A stretch of DNA of 64,000 bases, taken from NCBI GenBank assembly GCA_045631485.1, contig JAZQUU010000026.1, positions 52,061 to 116,060 on the forward strand, read 5' to 3'. Below the pieces are notes generated by a model. It did not search any database. It was given only the letters and a program-made list of their open reading frames with translations, and was not told where the DNA came from. Source of the DNA: SIG452 sp045631485 (GTDB lineage: Bacteria > Bacillota > Clostridia > UMGS1840). A program made the position numbers and the translations under genes. This document shows positions 34,958-43,486 of this stretch, one piece after another. Each line of letters opens with the position of its first letter. Within the stretch, counting starts at the first letter, position 1.

Positions 34958-35597
34958 GTCTTTTAATAATCAAAAAAGCAACAAAAAAGCACCTGCTCCA
35001 AAAAACATCATTTCCTACGAAACCAAGCAACATTGGAAAGGCGGCACCTTACTTGCTCCCGTTCCACCTGCCCTGGTAACCGTGGGAACCATGGAAAATC
35101 CCAATGTATTAACAATCGGTTGGACAGGAATTTTAAATACCATTCCGCCTAAAACTTATATCTCTGTCCGTAAGGAACGGCATTCTTATCAAATGCTTAT
35201 GGCTACCCGTGAATTCGTAATCAATCTGCCCCCCGCAAACCTTGTGAAAGCCGTGGATTTCTGCGGTGTGAGAAGCGGAAAAGATTTGGATAAATTCAAA
35301 GAAATGAATCTGACTCCCGTTTCGGCAGAAAAAGTTTCTGCGCCGCTGATTTTACAATGTCCCCTGCATTTGGAGTGCGTGGTAACAGATATGGTTGAAT
35401 TGGGCACCCACACCATGTTTATAGCGGATATCGTGGGAACGGATGTGTCGGAAGAATGCATCAATGAAGACGGAAAACTTGAGATTGAAAAATGCAATCT
35501 TTTGGCTTATGCTCACGGCACCTATTTTTCTTTAGGAAACAAGCTTGGAACTTTTGGATATTCCGTGAAAAAGAAAAAAACAAAACGAAAAGTATAA
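34917..35597 (+). CDS. Flavin reductase family protein (DIM6/NTAB fold)
   Basis: FMN-binding split-barrel protein, probable flavin reductase, cytoplasmic. The product has 226 residues from the ATG at 34917 (AGGA 9 bases upstream); an ATG at 34908 is the alternative but sits on that site. A lysine/asparagine-rich N-terminal tail (about 1-35) precedes the domain: GGTLLAPVPPALVTVGT, NVLTIGWTGILNTIPPKTYISVRKERHSY and REFVINLPPANLVKAVDFCGVRSG. It overlaps the ABC-F gene by about 40 bases, so the two are probably coupled. The C-terminus is basic (KKKKTKRK). Physiological role unknown. Confidence 0.86.
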   Translation: MTNISNGKKKTKNKSFNNQKSNKKAPAPKNIISYETKQHWKGGTLLAPVPPALVTVGTMENPNVLTIGWTGILNTIPPKTYISVRKERHSYQMLMATREFVINLPPANLVKAVDFCGVRSGKDLDKFKEMNLTPVSAEKVSAPLILQCPLHLECVVTDMVELGTHTMFIADIVGTDVSEECINEDGKLEIEKCNLLAYAHGTYFSLGNKLGTFGYSVKKKKTKRKV

Positions 35598-35629
35598 AAA
35601 AGAAGAAGTCTGTTTCATAACAGACTTCT
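35596..35629 (-). terminator. Terminator of the 50-residue protein gene
   Basis: Ten-base stem (GAAGTCTGTT / AACAGACTTC), 4-base loop; the T-rich run CTTTTTTATAC follows only on the minus strand. Confidence 0.75.
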
Positions 35630-35644
35630 CACCTTTAAAAAATG

Positions 35645-35797
35645 CTATAAATCATCTGCATCCTGCACGGGATCGGCATTTTTATCAGCAGGTGTGCCGG
35701 TATAACTTCCGTTGGGATCGGTTTTTCGTCCCGTATCGTTAAAAGCACGGATAACAGATTCTGTTCTCGGAAGTTTTTTCTTTTTCTTTTGTTTCAA
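35645..35797 (-). CDS. Small conserved protein ending in PVQDADDL
   Basis: Fifty-residue acidic-tailed protein: a lysine-rich start (KQKKKKKLPRTESVIRAF) and a tail TDPNGSYTG..PVQDADDL. Small proteins with this DPNGSYTG...PVQDADDL ending recur in Clostridia from memory, with no known function. The start is TTG at 35797 behind GAGGTG with a 6-base gap; a longer in-frame reading from 35890 would use non-homologous sequence. It is divergent from the rlmA-like gene (43 bases between starts) and has its own terminator. No signal peptide or membrane segment. Confidence 0.78.
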   Translation of the reverse strand: MKQKKKKKLPRTESVIRAFNDTGRKTDPNGSYTGTPADKNADPVQDADDL

Positions 35798-35840
35798 TGT
35801 TATCACCTCAAAAAAAGTATTACCGAAAAGGAGTGATTTT

Positions 35841-36635
35841 ATGTTGCAATGCCCTGTTTGCAAAGAACCAATTTCCAAAGAAAATGACAAAATTTACCGT
35901 TGCGGCAATAATCACAGCTTTGATATTGCAAAAAAAGGCTATGTAAATTTTTTGTTGGCTCATAAGATGAACTCTAAACTTCCCGGTGATAATAAGCTGA
36001 TGGTGGATGCCAGAAGCAATTTCTTAAACAAGGGTTATTACAGTTGTTTTCGTGATAAACTAAAAGAAATTCTGGATGAATACAATCCGAAAACCGTTTT
36101 GGATGCAGGTTGCGGAGAAGGCTATTATACCGATGAAATTTATAAGGATTCCCGCACGGTAATCGGAATTGATATCTCCAAAACCGCATTGCAAAAAGCA
36201 GCACCAAAAAACAAAAATATCACCTATATCGCCGCAAGCCTTTTTGATATTCCCATCCAATCCGAAAGTATGGATTTATTGTTCAGCTTATTTGCGCCTT
36301 ACGCAGGAGAAGAATTTCACCGAGTATTAAAACAAGACGGCGTGATGGTGTTGGGGATTCCGGGAGAAAATCATTTGATTGAATTAAAAAATGTGATTTA
36401 TGAAAATCCCTATAAAAATCAGGTAAAGGATTATGAACTTTCGGGATTTTTATTCCAAAAATCCGAAAAAATCGAAACCAAAATTCACTTGCAGAATCAA
36501 GAGGACATCCTGAATTTATTTCAGATGACTCCCTATTATTACCGCACAAAGCAGGAAGATTTGGATAAAATTCATACCCTTACCGAATTTGATGTGACCA
36601 TATCCTTTGAACTTTTGGTTTATCATAAAATTTGA
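35841..36635 (+). CDS. 23S rRNA (guanine-N1)-methyltransferase, RlmA type
   Basis: SAM-dependent rRNA methyltransferase acting on hairpin 35 (G745/G748) in characterised relatives. The product has 264 residues. An N-terminal zinc finger (CPVCKEP, then CGNNHSFD) is followed by the spacer KKGYVNFLLAHKM and the SAM-binding loop VLDAGCGEGYY (about 85-95), with LFSLFAP as motif IV. The start at 35841 follows AAAAGGAGTGATTTT. In Gram-positives this type (RlmA-II) affects macrolide binding; the exact target base cannot be read here. Confidence 0.9.
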   Translation: MLQCPVCKEPISKENDKIYRCGNNHSFDIAKKGYVNFLLAHKMNSKLPGDNKLMVDARSNFLNKGYYSCFRDKLKEILDEYNPKTVLDAGCGEGYYTDEIYKDSRTVIGIDISKTALQKAAPKNKNITYIAASLFDIPIQSESMDLLFSLFAPYAGEEFHRVLKQDGVMVLGIPGENHLIELKNVIYENPYKNQVKDYELSGFLFQKSEKIETKIHLQNQEDILNLFQMTPYYYRTKQEDLDKIHTLTEFDVTISFELLVYHKI

Positions 36636-36666
36636 TTTTTTATCATTTATTTTTAAAAAACGCGAT

Positions 36667-36701
36667 AAAAAAATTGCACTCATAACGAGTGCAATTTTTT
36701 T
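36667..36701. terminator. Bidirectional terminator
   Basis: Fifteen-base perfect stem (AAAAAAATTGCACTC / GAGTGCAATTTTTTT), loop ATAAC, T-runs both ways; between the rlmA-type gene and the SLH gene. Confidence 0.93.
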
Positions 36702-36716
36702 ATGTAATACTTACAA

Positions 36717-38912
36717 TTAGGATTCTAAAAATCTTTCTAAATAGAAGATATCTGTCCAATTTTCCACATTGTTTTCTACCTTGTGGTCATGCCAGTTACT
36801 TGCTTCTAAAATTTCGTAGTATGCCCAATGATCTGCAGTTAAGTCCGGATAGGTAAGAACATCGTCGTAATTTGCTTCGATGTATGCTTTATCTGCTTCA
36901 CGATTCAACATTCTGTTGATGATAGTAACAGCTTCAGAACGTTTAATCGGCTGGTCGGGACGGAAGGTACCATCTTCGTAACCTAATAACCATCCTTTTA
37001 CAACTGCGGAATCAATGTATGCTTTTGCCCAGTGATCAGCTGCAACATCGGGGAAATTGCTTTCACTTCCGTTTTCTAATTCAAAGAATCTGGAAGCGAT
37101 GGTTGCAAATTCTGCACGGGTGATAGAATTATCAGGGCGGAAGGAACCGTCTTCATAACCGTTTACGATACCCACATTGCTTAAATATTTTACATAAGCA
37201 GTGTACCAGTCGCCTTCTTTTACATCAAGGAATTTGCTTTCGGTCTGGTCACGGAATACCATTTTCTTCACCATCAAACGAGAGAACATTGCGGAAACTT
37301 CTGCTCTGGTTACATAATCATCCGCATCGAAGTTACCGGTGTCTCTACCATGAACATAAGCGATATGTTCTTCGGATAAGCTGGGCAGAGTTCCCTGATT
37401 GAGGTCGATGGTTTCGGTGGTGACATAACTGTCAACCCAACCGGATTTCGTTGCAAAAGTTTTGATAGTGGTTTTATCTGCAACATTGAAGGGACCTTCA
37501 TATTTGGGAGAGCTTGTAGTGGGAACAGAACCATCGGTGGTGTAGTAAATGGTTGCACCGGAGGTGTTGGTTTCCAAGGTAACAGTGATGTTTTTATTTT
37601 CATCCACTTCGTAAGAAATCACAGGAGCTTCCACTCTCTGAGGAGTGGTGGGCGCGGGTCTGGAGCTGCTTCTTACATTGATATCAAGCTCCATAAACAG
37701 TTCCTTGGTGTTTCCGTTTACGCTGCCATCAAAGCTTGCATTGGTATCTCTGTATAATTTTAAGATACCAGAACCTGCTGCAGTACCGGTCAGTTTCAGC
37801 ATGCCGCCATCTCTTGTAACGGTTGCAATGCTGATTAAATTATCTGCATTATCGGTAACACCTGCATCCAAACTGGAGGATAAGGTGGGAACGAAAACTA
37901 AGGAAGCTTCTTCGCCACGTTCAAACAGTTTTACCAATTCGTTGGAAATCACGTTTAAGCAAACAGTTTCGCCTACGTTGATATCTGCAACCAAATTATT
38001 GGGCTGCACGGGAACAGTTGTCAGTTTGGTGGTACCGGTAGCATCATACACATCAACCACTGCATCCATAACGCCGGACATAATGGTGTTCATTACGGTT
38101 GCCATTACATTAGCATTGCTTACTTTTAATGCATTGATGGAGCCAATTAAAATATCGATAAAGGGAGATGTGGTATCCACGGTGGTTCCGGTAACGGTTA
38201 CCATACCGTTTGTAATCATAGCAGCTTTCGCAACGCCAAGCTCAGGTCCTGCGGGAGTGGTCAAAGCATCTGCAGCGGCATTTCTTACATAGGGTTCAAT
38301 TGCTTCCACAAATGCAGCAGCTCCGGGAGTGCAATATGCGGTTAAAAAGCCGGTGATATTGGCTGCTGCCTGGCTTCTTAAATTTTTCTGCAAATCAATT
38401 ACAAATGCACCCAACGCATTTCTGGTCATCTGCTCACCTGCAACCTTGTTTAACACAACTGCAGGAGTAGTGGTATAACCATTTACGGTAACGTTGGTGT
38501 AGAAGGTATCAACAGCTCTTTCAATATCTGCATCGCTGATATTGTTATCTTTGGTATTGGGGTTTGCCAAGGTGCCGTTCTTCACATTGGTGAAGGTCAT
38601 CAGCTTCACAAAACCGTATGCCAAAACTTGAGCTTCTTCGTTGGAAATAACGGCGGTGTTGGGAGAGGTAATTCCGCTTACCACGGAAACATCCACGGTA
38701 TTGTGGTGGTAATCTCTCATAGCGTTTAACTGATCAACGGATACATTTCTGTATGCGCGGATTAAGTCTGCACCGTAGCCCGGTACAGAAGAAAAATGAC
38801 CCAACAGAACTTCTTTAAATTCGTCTCTGGTCATAGGCCCTGCTGCATAAGATACCAAATTGAAAATAGGTAACATTACTAGCACGAGCAAGAGTGCAAT
38901 GATTTTTTTCAT
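36717..38912 (-). CDS. Large exported SLH protein with chitobiase-C-type domain
   Basis: Surface protein of 731 residues. It has a signal peptide to about residue 23 and an unrecognised N-terminal region (about 25-330) rich in Ala, Val and Thr. A bacterial Ig-like stretch (about 335-420) is followed by a chitobiase/beta-hexosaminidase C-terminal-like module (about 430-510; GATIYYTTDGSVPTTSSPKY, TTIKTFATKSGWVDS) and three SLH domains (about 535-710; GIVNGYEDGSFRPDNSITRAEF, GWLLGYEDGTFRPDQPIKRSEA). It is likely anchored to wall polymers. It sits 48 bases downstream of another SLH gene. The role of the N-terminal part is unknown. Confidence 0.87.
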   Translation of the reverse strand: MKKIIALLLVLVMLPIFNLVSYAAGPMTRDEFKEVLLGHFSSVPGYGADLIRAYRNVSVDQLNAMRDYHHNTVDVSVVSGITSPNTAVISNEEAQVLAYGFVKLMTFTNVKNGTLANPNTKDNNISDADIERAVDTFYTNVTVNGYTTTPAVVLNKVAGEQMTRNALGAFVIDLQKNLRSQAAANITGFLTAYCTPGAAAFVEAIEPYVRNAAADALTTPAGPELGVAKAAMITNGMVTVTGTTVDTTSPFIDILIGSINALKVSNANVMATVMNTIMSGVMDAVVDVYDATGTTKLTTVPVQPNNLVADINVGETVCLNVISNELVKLFERGEEASLVFVPTLSSSLDAGVTDNADNLISIATVTRDGGMLKLTGTAAGSGILKLYRDTNASFDGSVNGNTKELFMELDINVRSSSRPAPTTPQRVEAPVISYEVDENKNITVTLETNTSGATIYYTTDGSVPTTSSPKYEGPFNVADKTTIKTFATKSGWVDSYVTTETIDLNQGTLPSLSEEHIAYVHGRDTGNFDADDYVTRAEVSAMFSRLMVKKMVFRDQTESKFLDVKEGDWYTAYVKYLSNVGIVNGYEDGSFRPDNSITRAEFATIASRFFELENGSESNFPDVAADHWAKAYIDSAVVKGWLLGYEDGTFRPDQPIKRSEAVTIINRMLNREADKAYIEANYDDVLTYPDLTADHWAYYEILEASNWHDHKVENNVENWTDIFYLERFLES

Positions 38913-38960
38913 AGCGCTTACTCCTTTTATTGAAATTAAATTTTTAACATATAAAATAAA

Positions 38961-39998
38961 TTATTTATTTGCATATTGATAGCATCGATACAACATCTGT
39001 GCCGCTTCTGCACGGGTTGCCGACATTGTGGGGTTAAAGCAATTGAGTTCGTTACCTTGAATAATACCAAGCTCTTTTAAGGTAATCACCGCCGATTTTG
39101 CATAAGAGGCGATAAAACGCTCATCCTCAAAGCCTGCTGTTTTGGAATTGCTTCTGTCAAACAGACCAAGCAACTCCCCGATTCGAAACATCAATACCGC
39201 CATATCCTGACGGGTGATATCTTGACCGGAGCCAAATCTGCCATCGCCTAATCCCAAAATCAATTTCTGACTTGCCATGGTGGTAACATAAGGATAAAAC
39301 CACGCGCTTTCCGGCACATCGGAGAACACAGGCTTCTCTGCCCCGCCTTCAATGGAGAATGCCACACACATCATTTTGGCAAACTGTTCTCGGGTAACGG
39401 TTGCAGAAGGTGCAAAAGAAAAATCACTGACACCGTTGATGATATCACGGTTAAACAATTCGGTAATTGCTTCTTCCGCCCAGGCATAACCGCCCAAATC
39501 ATCAAACACGTGCGGCAACTTCGTATGACCGCCAAATCCCAAAATAATATATGCTTCTGTTGCTATCGCCAAATAAAGAGGCTGAAACTCTGCAGGAATG
39601 TTTCCGTTTAACAAGGTGGTAACCGTATCTTCGGAAAAAGCATCTGTGAAGAGTGCTATATAAGCCGCTTCCATATTCATCGCAGTGTCAATGGTGATTG
39701 CCTGCAAGCGTGTGCGTAAGTTATCCCGATTCAGAATATTTCGGTCCTTTTCGGATTCGGCAACAGTTAAAATCGTGCGGATTGCTTCCTTGATTTTAGT
39801 ATTTACTGATGCATTGGTCACAGATAACTCTTCGTACAAAGGAACAACAGCGTACAGTTGAGGCAGAAATGTTCCGTCCTGATACACCCGCTTATAAACC
39901 CGCATGGTATCTGCATTGGTAATGGCAAAAGCAGGTGTCGTAAAGCAGGTAATCAATACCAGCAAAACACACAAAATTCGCTTACAGAACATTCTCAT
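38961..39998 (-). CDS. Exported SLH-domain protein, 345 residues
   Basis: Signal peptide to about residue 25 (ILCVLLVLITCFTTPAFA), a helical region of about 125 residues with no motif I can name, then three SLH modules (about 165-345; ELFNRDIINGVSDFSFAPSATVTREQFAKMM, GLGDGRFGSGQDITRQDMAVLMF, GIIQGNELNCFNPTMSATRAEAAQML). It is transcribed from the promoter at 40061-40089 and followed by the 731-residue SLH gene, so the two are probably one operon. Confidence 0.87.
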   Translation of the reverse strand: MRMFCKRILCVLLVLITCFTTPAFAITNADTMRVYKRVYQDGTFLPQLYAVVPLYEELSVTNASVNTKIKEAIRTILTVAESEKDRNILNRDNLRTRLQAITIDTAMNMEAAYIALFTDAFSEDTVTTLLNGNIPAEFQPLYLAIATEAYIILGFGGHTKLPHVFDDLGGYAWAEEAITELFNRDIINGVSDFSFAPSATVTREQFAKMMCVAFSIEGGAEKPVFSDVPESAWFYPYVTTMASQKLILGLGDGRFGSGQDITRQDMAVLMFRIGELLGLFDRSNSKTAGFEDERFIASYAKSAVITLKELGIIQGNELNCFNPTMSATRAEAAQMLYRCYQYANK

Positions 39999-40060
39999 AG
40001 AACGAACTCCTCAACTATTTTTACATACACTTACGGATTATCTTAAAATAATCCATTTAT

Positions 40061-40089
40061 ATTTTAGCATATAGCGAAGGTAAAGTCAA
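40061..40089 (-). promoter_or_regulatory. Promoter for the SLH gene pair
   Basis: Minus strand TTGACT, 17-base spacer, TAAAAT, about 63 bases from the SLH gene start. Confidence 0.75.
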
Positions 40090-40176
40090 GGTATTTTTAT
40101 GAGATTTTACGGTTTTTTCACTTGGTTTTTTGTGGTATTTATCAATTTTTTACAAGAGATGATTCCAAAGACCACC

Positions 40177-40413
40177 TCACGTCAGATCAACCAAAATAAT
40201 ATCGTCCCCGATTTTTTTGATTTGCTGAAAAGAAATCACCAACTCTTCATACTTAAAGAAAATACGAAAAACCGAATTTCTGCACGGAACAATCAGATTT
40301 TCCAACACGCCGTTTTGTGCATCAAACTCCGCATCATACACAAATCCGAGCCGTTTTCCATCAGCCAAATTGATAACTTCCTTTTTCTGAAGTTCCCGTA
40401 GTCGCTCAGTCAT
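40177..40413 (-). CDS. YlmC/YmxH family PRC-barrel sporulation-associated protein
   Basis: The product has 78 residues and is a single PRC-barrel-like domain: RLRELQKKEVINLADGKRLGFVYDAEFD, then the barrel strands to DDIILVDL. YlmC/YmxH proteins are small, common in spore-formers and of unclear molecular role. RBS GGGGAGAAG lies upstream of the ATG at 40413. It is 139 bases after the MATE gene, past that gene's terminator, so it is probably a separate transcript. Confidence 0.85.
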   Translation of the reverse strand: MTERLRELQKKEVINLADGKRLGFVYDAEFDAQNGVLENLIVPCRNSVFRIFFKYEELVISFQQIKKIGDDIILVDLT

Positions 40414-40501
40414 ATACTTCTCCCCTTTTTTATTTGTTATTTCAGTTTATGAGAAAACAAATAAATAAAAGCATATCCACAAAAAAGAAAACAAAAAAAT
40501 G

Positions 40502-40545
40502 AAAAACCTCACAAACAACGGCACATCCGCATTTGCGAGGTTTTT
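40502..40545 (-). terminator. Terminator of the MATE gene
   Basis: Fourteen-base stem with one G-U pair (AAAAACCTCGCAAA / TTTGTGAGGTTTTT), 16-base loop and T-rich tail on the minus strand. Confidence 0.85.
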
Positions 40546-40551
40546 TAGATT

Positions 40552-41970
40552 TTATAACGGTTGAATATATCTGCGATATACACGAATCATAAACAATACA
40601 GAAAGCAAAACCGATGCAACTTCTGCCACGGGAAATGCCCACCATACTGCTCCGAGTCCGAAAAACTTAGCCAGAAGCCACGCCGCAGGAACCAACACCG
40701 CCAGCTGTCTGCCCAGGGAAACAAACAGACTGTATATACTTTTCCCAAGTGCCTGAAATACCGATAAGAAAATAATGCAGACACCTGCAAAAAGATAATG
40801 CAAACAAATAATCCGAAATGCAGGAATCCCGATTGCCATCATTTCGGGAGATGCTTCAAACATCTGAAGAAGTTGTTTGGGAATCACCAGGAAAATCATC
40901 ATTCCGAAAATCATAATACCGCAGGCAATTACGGTACTTAATTTCATGGTTGCCAAAATACGTTTTTTATTTTTCGCACCGTAGTTATAGGCGATAATCG
41001 GCACCATACCGTTATTAAGACCTGTCACGGGCATAATGAAAAAGCTCTGCAATTTAAAATATGCACCGAATACCGCAACAGATGCAGCAGAAGTAATCAA
41101 AATCTGATTCATGCAAAGAGTCATCACGGTACCAATAGACATCAAAAGGATGGAAGGTACTGCAATCGCATAGATACCACCCGTGGTTTTTCTGTCGGGA
41201 CGATACTGCAACGGCTTAATCTTAATTTCTTTATTATAACAGATATTGATGATAAATCCTAATGTCATAGATACAATCTGTCCCAACACAGTTGCCAAGG
41301 CTGCACCTGCGATTCCCATTTTGGGGAATCCGAACAGACCGAAAATCAAAATCGGGTCGAAAATCAAATTAAACACGGCACCTGCCAGCTGCACCACCAT
41401 AGAAAGAAAGGCTTTCCCCGTTGCCTGAAGCAGACGCTCCATAGTAATCTGCATAAAAATCCCAACGGAACCAATGCAAATCACACGAAGATATTCCACG
41501 CAATACTGCGCAATTTCAGGGTCGTTTGTCTGCACTCTTGAGAACATATCCACAAAAAAGATACCAAAAAGCAAGAATGCGATGTAGCTGAAAAATGCCA
41601 GATAAATCCCTGTGTTTGCAACTTTATTGGCTTTTTCAAACTTCTTTTCTCCCAAGCTTCTGGATAAAAGCGCATTGATACCAACACCGGTACCCGCTCC
41701 CACGGCAATCATCAGATTCTGCACAGGAAAGGCAAGACTTACTGCGGTGAATGCTTTGTTTAACGGGTCAATCTTCGCCACAAAAATACTGTCAACAATA
41801 TTGTAGCACGCCTGCACCAACATTGAAATAATAATCGGCAAAGACATACTGATTAACAGTTTTCCGATGGGCATTACCCCCATCTTATTTTCCTGACGGA
41901 TTTCTCCCTGCTCTATGTTCATTGTTTTGGTTGTTTTGGTTGTTTCAATTTCTGCGTTTCGTTCGCTCAT
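40552..41970 (-). CDS. MATE family multidrug/cation efflux transporter
   Basis: Na+ or H+ driven efflux protein. The product has 472 residues and about twelve helices, in two similar halves. MATE features are MSLPIIISMLVQACYNIVDSIFV at the start, GAGTGVGINALLSRSLGEKKFEKANK after helix 2, and NNGMVPIIAYNYGAKNKKRI in the second half. The start at 41970 follows GGAGGATATAAT. It has a perfect promoter (42007-42035) and its own terminator, so it is a single unit. Substrate unknown. Confidence 0.93.
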   Translation of the reverse strand: MSERNAEIETTKTTKTMNIEQGEIRQENKMGVMPIGKLLISMSLPIIISMLVQACYNIVDSIFVAKIDPLNKAFTAVSLAFPVQNLMIAVGAGTGVGINALLSRSLGEKKFEKANKVANTGIYLAFFSYIAFLLFGIFFVDMFSRVQTNDPEIAQYCVEYLRVICIGSVGIFMQITMERLLQATGKAFLSMVVQLAGAVFNLIFDPILIFGLFGFPKMGIAGAALATVLGQIVSMTLGFIINICYNKEIKIKPLQYRPDRKTTGGIYAIAVPSILLMSIGTVMTLCMNQILITSAASVAVFGAYFKLQSFFIMPVTGLNNGMVPIIAYNYGAKNKKRILATMKLSTVIACGIMIFGMMIFLVIPKQLLQMFEASPEMMAIGIPAFRIICLHYLFAGVCIIFLSVFQALGKSIYSLFVSLGRQLAVLVPAAWLLAKFFGLGAVWWAFPVAEVASVLLSVLFMIRVYRRYIQPL

Positions 41971-42006
41971 ATTATATCCTCCGTATCAATTTACACACAA
42001 ATACGG

Positions 42007-42035
42007 ATTATATCACAGAATAAAAAATTTGTCAA
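42007..42035 (-). promoter_or_regulatory. Promoter for the MATE gene
   Basis: TTGACA, 17-base spacer, TATAAT on the minus strand; both hexamers perfect. Confidence 0.88.
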
Positions 42036-42071
42036 ACCATATCCAAAAATTTGTAAAAAATCAAAAAAATA

Positions 42072-42764
42072 TTAAGGAATCAGTTGAATCCCCTTTACAA
42101 TGGCGTCCACAAGTTTTGTCTGATAGGATTCATCACAGAGTTTTTTTAGTTCCTCCTCATTGGAAAGAAACCCGCATTCTACCAAAACACCCGGAATCTC
42201 TAATTTGGAAAAGGTTAAATTTTTATTGGGTAACCCTTTTTCAACACGATGATTTTTAGGGTCAACTTTTTTCAGTTCCCCCATAATGCTTTTTGCGTAC
42301 TGTGCGCCCGTCGGGTCATTGTTTCTGAAAAACACTTGCGCACCTTTTACATCCGCAGATTCATACTTATTCATATGAATACCTACAAAAAGTCCTGCAT
42401 TTTCTCCATTGGCAATCATTGCCCTTTTTTTTAAATCAGAATTTTTCTGAGCCCGTACCGTGGTTTTATCTTCCTCGTGCAAAGATACATCTTCCGATCT
42501 GGTCATTACTACACGGTATCCGCTATCGGTAAGTGCCCTTTCCAGTTTTTTTGCAATCTGCAGATTCAAATCTTTTTCCAAGGTTCCGTCAATCCCGACG
42601 CCTCCCCCGTCCATTCCGCCATGACCTGCATCAACCACAATCACCTTTTGATTTAAACCTGCCGTACTGATTTCTTTCGGAACTACCGAAAGCACCAACG
42701 CTCCGCTAATCACAATTGCAAGTAAAAGCCCGATTACAACATTTTTCCGAAACACAAAAAACAT
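42072..42764 (-). CDS. cwlD: Germination-type N-acetylmuramoyl-L-alanine amidase CwlD
   Basis: Zinc amidase (Amidase_3) that with PdaA makes muramic-delta-lactam in spore cortex. The product has 230 residues: a signal anchor (about 8-27), the catalytic domain with VVDAGHGGMDGG (His near 47), the zinc Glu in EKDLNLQIAKKL, HMN in VGIHMNKYES, and the C-terminal Glu in GVLVECGFLSNEEE. It has no C-terminal wall-binding domain, as in CwlD. Its ribosome binding site (GGCGGGGA) lies in the 3' arm of a hairpin at 42769-42838. Confidence 0.92.
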   Translation of the reverse strand: MFFVFRKNVVIGLLLAIVISGALVLSVVPKEISTAGLNQKVIVVDAGHGGMDGGGVGIDGTLEKDLNLQIAKKLERALTDSGYRVVMTRSEDVSLHEEDKTTVRAQKNSDLKKRAMIANGENAGLFVGIHMNKYESADVKGAQVFFRNNDPTGAQYAKSIMGELKKVDPKNHRVEKGLPNKNLTFSKLEIPGVLVECGFLSNEEELKKLCDESYQTKLVDAIVKGIQLIP

Positions 42765-42768
42765 AAAA

Positions 42769-42838
42769 ATCCCCGCCGTTTCTCATAAATATTTTCGTAA
42801 TTTTCAGTATTACAATATATCAACAAGACGGCAGGGAT
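42769..42838 (-). promoter_or_regulatory. Hairpin enclosing the cwlD ribosome binding site
   Basis: Transcribed strand: AUCCCUGCCGU pairs with ACGGCGGGGAU, eleven pairs (one G-U) around a 48-base loop. The 3' arm holds the cwlD Shine-Dalgarno, and five U follow, running into the ATG. It could end the upstream MBL transcript, hide the start of cwlD on read-through RNA, or both. Confidence 0.55.
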
Positions 42839-42849
42839 ATGCATAAAAT

Positions 42850-43485
42850 TTAACCGAGTTTTCTCACAATGCGGATGGAACTGCTTACGAAAGGTTCAAA
42901 TGTTTCAGCATCCTGAGGCGTTCCAACCAGGGTTCCGTAATGGGTAGGAATCACAATTTCAGGCTTCATTTGATTCACCCATTCTGCAGCTTGGGAAGGA
43001 TTCATTGTGTAAGTTCCGCCAATAGGAATCATAGCAATATCGCAGGAAATTTTTTCCGGCATTGCATCGCAATCCCCCGCTACGTATATCTTACAACCAT
43101 CCACGGTTACAAGATAGCCGAGCCATCCGTTTTCTTTGGGATGCATCGGTTTATCCACATTGTAAGACGGAACTGCTTTTACTAAAATATTAGAAATCGA
43201 AGTTTCGTCTCCCGCTTCCATAAATATGGTGTTTTCATCCGAAAAGCCGAACTCTGCCACCTCAGCTTTCATAGATTTCGGCATCACAAATTTTGTTTTC
43301 TCATGACGAATTTTCTCAATATCCTCGGGAGAAAAATGGTCAAAATGGGCGTGTGTGACAAACACAATATCCGCATCATTAGTTTCTTGCTTGATGCGAA
43401 AGGGGTCAAAGTATAATACCGAATCCCCCTTGATTCTGATACTGCTATGTTCGTTGATACTGATTTTCTCTGTCAATTTATCCAT
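42850..43485 (-). CDS. MBL-fold metal-dependent hydrolase (UlaG-like)
   Basis: Metallo-beta-lactamase-fold enzyme, cytoplasmic. The product has 211 residues, with the metal motif THAHFDHFSPED (HxHxDH) near residues 44-51, the Asp in VAGDCDAMPE and the last His in PTHYG. It belongs to the short UlaG/YtkL-like group of uncharacterised hydrolases. The start at 43485 follows GAGGAATGTGAT; a longer in-frame reading lies inside the upstream gene. Only one base separates it from the stop of the GTPase-nuclease fusion gene, so the two are almost surely co-expressed. Substrate unknown. Confidence 0.88.
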   Translation of the reverse strand: MDKLTEKISINEHSSIRIKGDSVLYFDPFRIKQETNDADIVFVTHAHFDHFSPEDIEKIRHEKTKFVMPKSMKAEVAEFGFSDENTIFMEAGDETSISNILVKAVPSYNVDKPMHPKENGWLGYLVTVDGCKIYVAGDCDAMPEKISCDIAMIPIGGTYTMNPSQAAEWVNQMKPEIVIPTHYGTLVGTPQDAETFEPFVSSSIRIVRKLG

Positions 43486-43486
43486 A

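Noticed and set aside
35712..35840. N-terminal extension of the RlmA-type methyltransferase
   Set aside because: It overlaps the divergent small gene and reads a poly-Phe stretch; the zinc finger begins at the ATG at 35841 with a strong ribosome binding site.
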